The position numbers and the translations under genes were made by a program. The notes beneath the pieces are model-generated. The model saw nothing but the letters and a program-made list of their open reading frames with translations. It had not been told where the DNA came from and ran no database searches. From positions 1 to 31,690 of the forward strand of contig SBAY01000239.1 of NCBI GenBank assembly GCA_005239945.1: a stretch of 31,690 nucleotides of DNA. Direction: 5' to 3'. Positions 24,801 to 31,690 of the stretch are shown one piece after another. Every line of letters begins with the position of its first letter. Position 1 is the first letter of the stretch. This DNA is from Nitrospira sp. (GTDB taxonomy: Bacteria > UBA9089 > CG2-30-40-21 > SBAY01).

Positions 24801-27800
24801 TGGAGTAGATGGTGATTGGGTATCTATTTCTATGATGACCGGCAGGCTTTGTGGACTAATGTTGCCTGCCCAATCCTGGTATGTAGTAGTAAGGGTGTAG
24901 ATTCCATCTGTTAATGTTACCTGTGTCTGCCAGATACCATTTACCGAGACAGTTCCAATAACCGCTGGATTATTATTTATATAAAGTGTATAGGTTGCAT
25001 TTGCCTCTGCCGTACCTGTCACGGTCAGGGTAGCAGAATTGGTTATCGAACCATTTGTTGGTGAAGTAATACTCGGTGTTCCAGGTGGGACAGTATCTAT
25101 TATAATTGTAATAGACTCACTCAAAGGACTCCTATTTCCCGCTTTATCCTTTACTGCTGCACTTAACTCATAGACTCCATCCATAAGTGTCAGGGTAGTT
25201 GTCCAGGTGGACATTACATCACCGGTAGCAGTCAAACTACCGCTGACATAAAGTTCATAAGTGGTGTTAGTTTCGCCAGTTCCTCTTACCTCAAAGGTAG
25301 AAGTAGCCAATACTGTATTTGAGGCAGGTGAAATGATAGATGGAGTGCCTGGTGCGATGGTATCTACCTCTATTTGCACGGCTAAACTCTCCGGACTCAT
25401 AGTATCCATCCAGTCTTTGATCCGTGCAGTCAGGGTGTATGTTCCATCTACAAGTATAATTGTGGTTGTCCAGGTACCACCGGCTGAAATAGTACCGATA
25501 GTAGTCTGGCTGCCGTTTACATAGAGCAGAAAGTTAGCTTCCGGCTTGCCAGTTCCTGCCATACCAACACTGTTACTGCCTATCTTTGCTCCATCTGCTG
25601 GTGAAGTAATAGTTGGTGTTCCTGGCGGGCAATAGACTACAAAACTATCTCTTGCATAACCTGTCTCCCAATTCCCTACCTCATCCTTTGCCCTCACCTC
25701 TACGGTATGAGTTCCATCGTTTAATATTGGCGTGGTGAAGCTAAAAGCAACATTTAATCCCGCTGTGAACGGGTCAACATCTGTCCATAGACCATAATCT
25801 ATCCGATATTCGATATTTACTACCATGCTTAAGGTATCAGCAGCATTACCCGTAAATGTAGGTGTAGTATCTGTAGTTGGGTCAGGACTCAAGGGGATAA
25901 TTGTAGTATTGGGTGCTTCCATATCCATCTGAGTAGTAAAGTTATATGTTTCTTGCATAGTATTAGGCCACATACACAGGTCTTTAGCGATAACTTCTAT
26001 ATTTACCACCTGACTATAGCCAAAATCGACTGGCGGATTATAAGTAAGGGTATATGCTGAAGGATTACCAGTAATTATCGGGGTAACTATTGCTCCTTCT
26101 ACCTTCATAACAATAGTAGATTGGTCAACTCCAGTAATATCATCAAGTATATGCAGGACAATATCTGTATTTACTGGCACACCTATGGCATTTTTAGCTG
26201 GGTTATGGCAGCAGGTATATGGTGGTGCAGTATCCACTGTAAAGGTTTCCTTCGCTGTCTCCTCGATATTGCCAGCGGCATCCTTTGCCCTTACCTCTAC
26301 TGTCCGCGTCCCATCGTTTAACTCTGGTGTAGTAAAGATATAATTCACTTTTAAAGCAGGTTTAAATGGATTAACATCCCGCCATCTCCCTCCGTCTATC
26401 CGATATTCGATATCCACTACATTATTAAGTAAATCGGTGGATGTGCCGGTAAATGTTGGTCTTTTATTATTGATTCGTTTATGTAGAAGTGGTGTAATAG
26501 TTGTTTGAGGTGGCTCGGTATCCAGATGGCAATACCTGATGTAATAAGTAGTATTAGCCCCATCATCGACAAAGCAAATCTTATTACCTGCCAGCCAATA
26601 GTTATTGCTATTTAAAATCTTACCGTCAGAACGAACTATGGAAATATTGGTTTGATTGTTATGATACGGGTCAGGAACCTCTACATACAGCCAGCTACCT
26701 GGTGGTGGGACATCTACCTGTAAGCCACCGCTTACTGATGTAACTGTGGGTGTGCCAACATATTTAACTGGCATATCCGTCCCATCTGAGGCTAATATAT
26801 TATCAGGAATAGGGGACTCCTTTTTTTCCCTGGATGATGAGACTAACAAATCAAGGAAGGCATCATTACCTGGATTATCCATCACTATAATATGTACCAG
26901 TGTCGAGGTAGCAACGCTATCAATCAATGATGTCAAAGCACCACCTAATTTAGCCTTATGAGTAAAAGTAGCACTCATCTCGGTAAATGTGCTTGTTAGG
27001 GTACTTATCATATCCCACATCCCTATTTTGGCACTGTTAGGTGGAATATCGCCGAAGTTTATCTTCAGGTCATTAGGCTTGGATTCGCCATTAACCCAGC
27101 AGCCAAGTAGTTTAAAATCGATTAGCAACCCTAATTCATTCTCGACTATTTTTGGCTGGGCAGATTCGATACTTAAATTTCTTGCTGTCCCATACCCAAC
27201 ATTCGATACCCGAACTGCTAATTTAAATGGAATAGGTGGCTCAATAACATTCTCGGTGAAAGGATTATCACCATAGACCCCGCATGGCATAGCATAATTC
27301 AACACAAGTTTTGGTTGTGGTTTAACCGTAAACTCTTCTTCCCATGTCTCAAAGTCCAGGTCAACCTCACCAGCAGAATAATAGATATGTGCCTTAGCAT
27401 AATATTTCTTACCTGTTGAATGTGTTCCGCCAGACTTGATAGTAGGGATTATAAGCCAGTGGACAACTGCACTGCCGGCCGGGCTGATAACTCCTGTGCC
27501 ATCTATCGCCTCGATATTTTCCTTATTGCTTATCTTTATAAAAAATAGTGCCTCTTCGTCTTGCGACTCTGGAGTAGCAATCTTAACCGGGTTACCTTCT
27601 TCATCCCTGATAAGCACCTCAACTCCTATCTTAGTTAACGGGTCTAATTCTAAATTATTTATCATCTTAAGTCTGGCGTCAAATGCCTCTCGCTCCAGCG
27701 TAACCTTCTGAAGTATCTCAAGTTTAACCTGAACACATATCTCCGTAGATTCCACTCCTATTGGTGCAGTAAAGAGGAAAGGGACACTCAGTCCCCATAT

Positions 27801-27839
27801 AATTATTAATTTCTGTAATATGTTAGTTGCTTTACTCAT
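21834..27839 (-). CDS. 2001-residue exported protein with ten tandem Ig-like repeats
   Basis: Predicted surface protein, probably adhesive or structural. Order: signal peptide (about 1-30); N-terminal beta region (about 30-430) containing PFKLAVRVSNVGYGTARNLS and a DxPGNDAFLDLL motif; block a (about 442-535, TTITPLL... EYRIDGGRW ... EVRAKDAAGN); SbsA-like Ig block b (about 537-640); block a again (about 642-735); ten Ig-like repeats of about 90 residues (about 738-1640), each with a PGTPTITSPxxGA start and a DGTYTLTAxVKDxAGN end; block b again (about 1640-1740); two GWNLI(A/G)(L/I)PL modules (about 1745-1915) with a shared GWDGSGW / AWDGSGW motif; and a final Fn3-like domain (about 1918-2001). 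Unlike its neighbours it has no sorting-type tail. AAGAGG precedes the ATG. Confidence 0.88.
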   Translation of the reverse strand: MSKATNILQKLIIIWGLSVPFLFTAPIGVESTEICVQVKLEILQKVTLEREAFDARLKMINNLELDPLTKIGVEVLIRDEEGNPVKIATPESQDEEALFFIKISNKENIEAIDGTGVISPAGSAVVHWLIIPTIKSGGTHSTGKKYYAKAHIYYSAGEVDLDFETWEEEFTVKPQPKLVLNYAMPCGVYGDNPFTENVIEPPIPFKLAVRVSNVGYGTARNLSIESAQPKIVENELGLLIDFKLLGCWVNGESKPNDLKINFGDIPPNSAKIGMWDMISTLTSTFTEMSATFTHKAKLGGALTSLIDSVATSTLVHIIVMDNPGNDAFLDLLVSSSREKKESPIPDNILASDGTDMPVKYVGTPTVTSVSGGLQVDVPPPGSWLYVEVPDPYHNNQTNISIVRSDGKILNSNNYWLAGNKICFVDDGANTTYYIRYCHLDTEPPQTTITPLLHKRINNKRPTFTGTSTDLLNNVVDIEYRIDGGRWRDVNPFKPALKVNYIFTTPELNDGTRTVEVRAKDAAGNIEETAKETFTVDTAPPYTCCHNPAKNAIGVPVNTDIVLHILDDITGVDQSTIVMKVEGAIVTPIITGNPSAYTLTYNPPVDFGYSQVVNIEVIAKDLCMWPNTMQETYNFTTQMDMEAPNTTIIPLSPDPTTDTTPTFTGNAADTLSMVVNIEYRIDYGLWTDVDPFTAGLNVAFSFTTPILNDGTHTVEVRAKDEVGNWETGYARDSFVVYCPPGTPTITSPADGAKIGSNSVGMAGTGKPEANFLLYVNGSQTTIGTISAGGTWTTTIILVDGTYTLTARIKDWMDTMSPESLAVQIEVDTIAPGTPSIISPASNTVLATSTFEVRGTGETNTTYELYVSGSLTATGDVMSTWTTTLTLMDGVYELSAAVKDKAGNRSPLSESITIIIDTVPPGTPSITSPTNGSITNSATLTVTGTAEANATYTLYINNNPAVIGTVSVNGIWQTQVTLTDGIYTLTTTYQDWAGNISPQSLPVIIEIDTQSPSTPTITSPADGAAINTADLSVIGTGEANITYTLYVNGTPTATGEVLANGVWQTLITLSDGTYSLGAEVKDRAGNISPPCPPTLIEIDTVSPGIPTITSPADGAAIGSSTFGVAGTGEPQAVCTVYVNGVPAGTSTVASDGTWQRLLTLVDGSYTLTCRVEDRAGNISQPCPEVRIEIDTMPPGIPAITIPENNAVISTATFEVQGSGEGEIYILYANGSQTAVGTISAGTWQTTITLPDGPYNLTCIVKDKAGNISPQSLPISIKVETTLPGTPTITSPLNGAVIGTTTFSVIGSAEADTIYTLYVNGSPTTAGNVLSNGIWQTTVTVTEGTHNLTAIVKDWVDNSSPQSSPVMITVDITSPGSPTITSPQNGELIGIISDISIKGNGETDTTYLLYVNGSLTAAGSITTGGKWETAVRFEDGTYTLSAKVKDKAGNISLESSGVTIVVDTTAPIGTPTIISPLDGAIVRSAVFEVVGTGVSDAFWVLYVDGNPLKSGTVASNWTTTVTLQDGSHTLFARLRDKAYNYGPKSQELKITISAPPGTPTITMPLTDAIIGTSTFEVQGTGAANTTYILYANSNQISSGSVSSGGTWATTITLTDGSYSLTAKLRDVEDDISPESIPVNITVDTISPFTSDHNPAPNAVDVPADTNIVLHVKDAGAGVNKTTITMKVNSIQILPTIDGTPQDYTLTYDPFFDFNDGEIVNVTIDAEDVAGNKLQQTYSFMIESIAVTQVNIPIYPGWNLIALPLMSTTTYTAERLGDEINNQNGNVTIIQGWDGSGWQTHLIDQPFGDFNLEIGKGYFVFNNNYTNWQVSGIPIHTLSIAFNPGWNLIGIPLYAVNLVDTAESMGKEINARNGGANIIQAWDGSGWMTHLINMPFGDFDIDKSTGYFIYATKSSRWSPNQIMITISAREGTISWKTAEQCTARINYGTTTQLGITAYDNNKDYNHAVNITNLQPGTTYYYEIVCDGVVDNNCGSYYYLITLPEL
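22920..25630 (-). repeat. Ten tandem Ig-like coding repeats of about 271 bases
   Basis: Ten consecutive units open with variants of PGTPTITSPADGA and close with variants of DGTYTLTAKVKDKAGNISP followed by I-x-V/I-D-T. Individual units differ clearly in sequence, so the array is old or diversified rather than recently expanded. Confidence 0.85.
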
Positions 27840-27863
27840 TTGAAACCTCTTAAAAAGCGGTTT

Positions 27864-27968
27864 GAAATTAGAAATTGGAAAATAGAAATTAGAAAAAGAA
27901 AAGGGAGTCGCATCTATGTTTTCCTTCTAATTTCCAGTTTGTTTCCAGTTTCCAGTTTCTATTTTCCA
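27864..27968. repeat. Spacer hairpin with 7-base periodic arms (unit GAAATTA / TTTCCAG)
   Basis: The left arm 27864-27902 reads GAAATTA, GAAATTG, GAAAATA, GAAATTA, GAAAAAG. The right arm 27921-27968 is a run of TTTCCAG-like units and pairs with the left imperfectly. It occupies the spacer between the two largest right-hand genes. Confidence 0.7.
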
Positions 27969-27971
27969 TTC

Positions 27972-30900
27972 TTACTTAACCGGCACTCTCTTCATACCGC
28001 CCGGGCATCCAGCGTTACCTGTATATAAACCACCACACCACCACCACCAACAATCTCCTTCAAATCCAACTAGTCTTGTTCCTCTTCCTGAACCACGAAT
28101 CCAATTATAAATTGTCTCAATTATCCTATCAACTGTCTCACTGCATATCCAGGTAGAGTCAGTAATAGATATATTATATGAACAACACTCACCATTACCC
28201 CGCCTGACCGCAAATGAAGCCCCACCTGCACCAAAGAATTGAGAGGTATTGCCCGAAATTTCTACATATGTGCATTGTCCGGGAGGAATAGTTTGATCTT
28301 GAAATATAGCAATCTCATTACCAGCACCTATTATTGCCGATGTGTATTTCTGCATGACAAAGTTCGCCATCTCCTGCCCAAATCTTAGTACTGTTTCCTT
28401 CAGTGTTTCTATCTGACTATCCAACCCCGTCAAATCAGGACATTCACCGCTTGCTTCAACTGCCCTTAGAAGGGTATTCTTTATCCCGTTGCTAACAGCT
28501 ACAAGATCGTTAGTTATCGAAACCACATCCACACCAGCCTGCAGGGCCATTTGTACTGCAACAGGATCAGTTAATATATTGGGCAGAGAATCAATAGCCT
28601 CTATCACGCTCTTCAAAAAGGGTACTATACCAAACATTTGTATCCTCAGTCGGCCGCAGTCACAAAAATTAACATTTTCAGTGTCCTTATTGCAAACAAC
28701 AAGTTTAATATTCGGAGTATGATCTTCCCTCCCAGGACAGTTTATATATCTTCTGCGGTGAAATACATAATCACTAAGTCCCAGATCCGCATGGCTTGTT
28801 TTTACCCTTACAGGTGTACTGGCTATGCCCATCTGATGTCTCGATTTTACGGTTCCATCTTCATTGTAACATATATAATCTTCCGCATCATAGCTTATAA
28901 CCTCCTCGTAAGGTCTGCACATAGGTGTCCATGGTGATGCATGAGTCAATACGGTAACCTTGATAGGCACAGTAACGGTGCTATTACCTTTTATCTCCGG
29001 AATAAGCGGAGTTAATGCCTCTATTATTATTGGTGGCTTAGAGTTAGGTAGAATTTCGAAATTAAATACGGAAATCAATCCAAAGTTGTGTATGGTCAAT
29101 TCTGCATCTGCACTTTTACCCGGTTGAATGACAAAGGATAATACTGGTGGGGTAATAACTATCCTTGGTGCAGGCACTTTGGTCTCAAAGGTAGATTTAA
29201 TCTTAATCTCATATTCATCCTCTATAGTAGTAGGTGTAACTGTCCACTCTATTCCCATCAACACCGTGGTCATAGTTGCCTCTACTATATTATCTATGCC
29301 TGGTTCTACGGTAAGGTTCCCACCGGTATTATTAAACCCTGAAGCAGAAAGCCAATAGGTATATTTGCCTGCTGAAACATTTTCGATATTTGCTTTACCA
29401 TCAACATCAGTTTTACCTGAAAATGTAACCATTTTTAATTCCTGACTGGCCGCAGAAATCGCTGCCGTGCCTACTGGCTTGCCAAATATATCCCTTATAT
29501 TGAATAATACCCTACCTACCCGGGATGTAGTAATAAGAATATTTATATCAACAGATAAGGTCTCGTGATTACTTGAAGTTATATCAATTTTATCCAGGTA
29601 TTGACCGGTAGAAAGTGTGTCTGGCGGATGAATTTTAATATTAAAGGTTTTGCTGCCCAGTGGAGCAATATCTCCCAGCGATGTATCAGTAATAATCGAT
29701 ATCCAGGGTAAGGTTGGGGTTCCTACTATGACTTCTGTCAGGATATTATAGCCAGCATTAATAACGGATATCGATTCGATTACCTCATCGCCTGACTTCA
29801 TACCTTTTGTTATCTGATATGGATTTAATTGACCAATAGGAAGGGCTTCTTTAAGTTGAACTGCCAACGACCCATATCTAATAGCCCCTTCATTAGCAGT
29901 AACTATCAAGTCAAACATAGCCGAAGATGCGGCATTTATCCCAGCACTAACCTCGATTCTAACCTTTCCTTCCTTACCGGGTTCTAAATTCATCGAAGAA
30001 GGTGTTCCTTTTGCTGTTATTCCATCTCCCTGGGCCGTATCGATAATATTTAAACCTACATTAGTAAGAGGTGTCTCACCTGTATTATGGAGTGTTATAT
30101 CGATATATTCCACAGCATTCTTTGACATTATGAGTCCTGTATTCTTTGGTTTTATAGCCAGCCCTAAGATAATAAATGTTGCATCACATTCCTCAGCAAG
30201 AACATCCGAATGCACTGCCCAGACGGTATATTTCCCTGCCTCTCCCGATATAGGGGTAAATTTATATGTATAACTGCCATTTGTATCTGCATACACCTTA
30301 CTGTATCTGGCTATCCCTTTTGTTTTAATACCAATCTTGACTAATGCCCCAGATACTGGTGTCCTCCCATCTTCCGAATCTGTAGCCACACCGGATATCG
30401 TTACTACCTCTCCCTGGTCATATACATCCTTATCTGTATCAGCGGTAATCAAATAATCTGGCTCGGAAACAGGATACATTACCATTGCCTTTAATATAGG
30501 CCCATTCATAGATGGCCGCAGGTCATAATGACTCTTCTGAATTACTGCCTCTACTATAACATTATCCGGTGTATCGCCAGGCAGATGAATAGTTATTGGT
30601 GCAAACATAAAGCTGGACTGCGGCTGCACCTGTGCATAAGAATAGTCTGGATACTTAATCGTCTGGCTATCATACTGATAAATTTTACCCTCACCAAGTA
30701 TTCTACCATCAAGGGTCTTAACATAAATCATAAGGTCATCTACTGGACTGTTATTGCGTGAGGTATAAACATTCAAGGTTGCCAGACCATAATTGATAAA
30801 TTTCACCTTCACCTTACCCGTAGCCCCACGAATAAATGATTCACAATATATCTCAAGTGATTGCCCATAAAGGCAGGTAGGAACGAATTTAATTTCATTC

Positions 30901-31690
30901 GATTTGTTACTTTCATTACCTGCCCAATCTACCGCAGTTACCTGGTAGATGTATTCCTTGTCCACTTCTAACCCTGTATCATGATAAACAGTATTAGTTA
31001 TTAAACCGGTATTCATCTTCTTCATCTCACTACTACTGCGGTAAATATTATACCCGGCTATATCAGGTTCAGTGTTGGCATTCCAGATCAGGTGCATAGC
31101 CGTCTGGGTGCCATATTCCAATGGATAAAAAAGTATATTTGCACCCGTAGGTGCGGCAGGTAAAGTAGTATCTAACACAAAGGGTTCTGCCGCATAAGTA
31201 GTCTCAGTATTGCCTTGGTCATCCATTGCCCGTACCTCTACCAGACGATTGCCTTGTAATAGTGGTGGGGTGATAGTAAAAGAATAATTGACGATATGAG
31301 CCGGGGTAAATGTATCGACATCCTGCCACATCCCTCCATCTACACGATATTCGATCTTAATTACATTGCTCAAAATATCCACTGCCGAGCCGGTAAATGA
31401 TGGCGTCGTATCCATGGTTGGGTCAGGAAACAGGGGAGTAATTGTTGAGTTTGGTGGGTAATTATCTATGCCTGTGGTAAAGGTATATGCCTCCTGAATA
31501 CTGCGTGGAACAGTGTTAAGGTCTTGTGCATAAATTTCTACTATCACTACCTGACCAAAGCTAAAATCTACTGCTGGGTTGTAATTAAGGGTATAGTCAT
31601 ATTTATTACCGCTAATGTTAGGTGTTACCGTCCCCCCATCTACCGTCATCACCATAGAAGCCTGGTTTATCCCTGTTCCATCATCTTTTA
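27972..31690 (-). CDS. Large multi-domain surface protein, 5' end outside window
   Basis: The frame is open to the right edge, so the true start lies outside; 1238 residues are visible. The first visible residues, KDDGTGINQASMVMTVDGG, continue an SbsA-like Ig block (b) also found twice in the next gene. Then: block a (STITPLFPDP ... EYRVDGGMW); an Fn3 domain (NIYRSS, YIYQVTAVDWAGNESNKS); several CARDB / HYDIN-like domains about VKVKFINYGLATLNVYTS, DITLHNTGETPLTNVGL and SISVINAGYNILTEV; a carboxypeptidase-regulatory-like domain (GKTDVDGKANIENVSAGKYTYWL); and a C-terminal region of about 350 residues with paired cysteines and a WWWWC segment near the end. No sorting-type tail. Its blocks a and b mark it as a tandem relative of the 2001-residue protein. 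Function unknown, probably structural. Confidence 0.85.
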   Translation of the reverse strand, partial: KDDGTGINQASMVMTVDGGTVTPNISGNKYDYTLNYNPAVDFSFGQVVIVEIYAQDLNTVPRSIQEAYTFTTGIDNYPPNSTITPLFPDPTMDTTPSFTGSAVDILSNVIKIEYRVDGGMWQDVDTFTPAHIVNYSFTITPPLLQGNRLVEVRAMDDQGNTETTYAAEPFVLDTTLPAAPTGANILFYPLEYGTQTAMHLIWNANTEPDIAGYNIYRSSSEMKKMNTGLITNTVYHDTGLEVDKEYIYQVTAVDWAGNESNKSNEIKFVPTCLYGQSLEIYCESFIRGATGKVKVKFINYGLATLNVYTSRNNSPVDDLMIYVKTLDGRILGEGKIYQYDSQTIKYPDYSYAQVQPQSSFMFAPITIHLPGDTPDNVIVEAVIQKSHYDLRPSMNGPILKAMVMYPVSEPDYLITADTDKDVYDQGEVVTISGVATDSEDGRTPVSGALVKIGIKTKGIARYSKVYADTNGSYTYKFTPISGEAGKYTVWAVHSDVLAEECDATFIILGLAIKPKNTGLIMSKNAVEYIDITLHNTGETPLTNVGLNIIDTAQGDGITAKGTPSSMNLEPGKEGKVRIEVSAGINAASSAMFDLIVTANEGAIRYGSLAVQLKEALPIGQLNPYQITKGMKSGDEVIESISVINAGYNILTEVIVGTPTLPWISIITDTSLGDIAPLGSKTFNIKIHPPDTLSTGQYLDKIDITSSNHETLSVDINILITTSRVGRVLFNIRDIFGKPVGTAAISAASQELKMVTFSGKTDVDGKANIENVSAGKYTYWLSASGFNNTGGNLTVEPGIDNIVEATMTTVLMGIEWTVTPTTIEDEYEIKIKSTFETKVPAPRIVITPPVLSFVIQPGKSADAELTIHNFGLISVFNFEILPNSKPPIIIEALTPLIPEIKGNSTVTVPIKVTVLTHASPWTPMCRPYEEVISYDAEDYICYNEDGTVKSRHQMGIASTPVRVKTSHADLGLSDYVFHRRRYINCPGREDHTPNIKLVVCNKDTENVNFCDCGRLRIQMFGIVPFLKSVIEAIDSLPNILTDPVAVQMALQAGVDVVSITNDLVAVSNGIKNTLLRAVEASGECPDLTGLDSQIETLKETVLRFGQEMANFVMQKYTSAIIGAGNEIAIFQDQTIPPGQCTYVEISGNTSQFFGAGGASFAVRRGNGECCSYNISITDSTWICSETVDRIIETIYNWIRGSGRGTRLVGFEGDCWWWWCGGLYTGNAGCPGGMKRVPVK

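Overview
The window is about 31.7 kb of AT-leaning bacterial DNA in which every convincing gene lies on the minus strand. It looks like an uncultured Gram-negative-type bacterium. The visible hints are very long multi-domain exported proteins, C-terminal domains resembling type IX secretion (T9SS type A / FlgD-like) sorting domains, a gingipain-like C25 peptidase, and self-complementary spacers between genes. This style is familiar from FCB-related and candidate-phylum genomes (for example Desantisbacteria, Omnitrophota or WOR-3 type). The phylum is a guess: the window holds no rRNA or marker gene.

Reading in the direction of transcription, from the right edge to the left: (1) a large surface protein that enters from beyond base 31690 and ends at 27972; (2) a 2001-residue surface protein with ten tandem Ig-like repeats (27839-21834); (3) a small toxin-antitoxin pair (21767-21205) whose toxin stop codon lies inside an attC-like recombination site, as in an integron gene cassette; (4) a DUF1573 protein fused to what looks like a dead 5'-nucleotidase fold (21042-19957); (5) a short fibronectin-type protein (19780-19091) that is a truncated relative of the next gene; (6) a 735-residue exported protein with a sorting-type C-terminus (18891-16684); (7) a signalling cluster of CheB, a response regulator with GAF and GGDEF domains, and CheR with TPRs (16526-12372); (8) a giant gingipain-like peptidase of at least 4050 residues that runs off the left edge (12151-<1), probably only a C-terminal domain short of its end.

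The exported proteins are built from a shared parts kit: Fn3-like heads, transthyretin-like folds, two kinds of Ig-like block, GWNL-type modules and sorting-type tails. This suggests local module duplication and shuffling. The CheB / diguanylate cyclase / CheR cluster sits directly upstream of the giant peptidase. That hints that signalling may govern surface proteolysis or adhesion, but only gene order supports it.

The spacers are unusually structured. Five of them hold long imperfect inverted repeats whose arms are degenerate tandem units of 7-8 bases, with a different unit in each spacer. A second family of small palindromes (stem, GGA, stem, then TTAC or CTAC) occurs in two spacers, and one copy supplies the last codons and stop of the truncated gene at 19091. 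No spacer exceeds 300 bases. I saw no tRNA, rRNA, CRISPR array, transposase or integrase.
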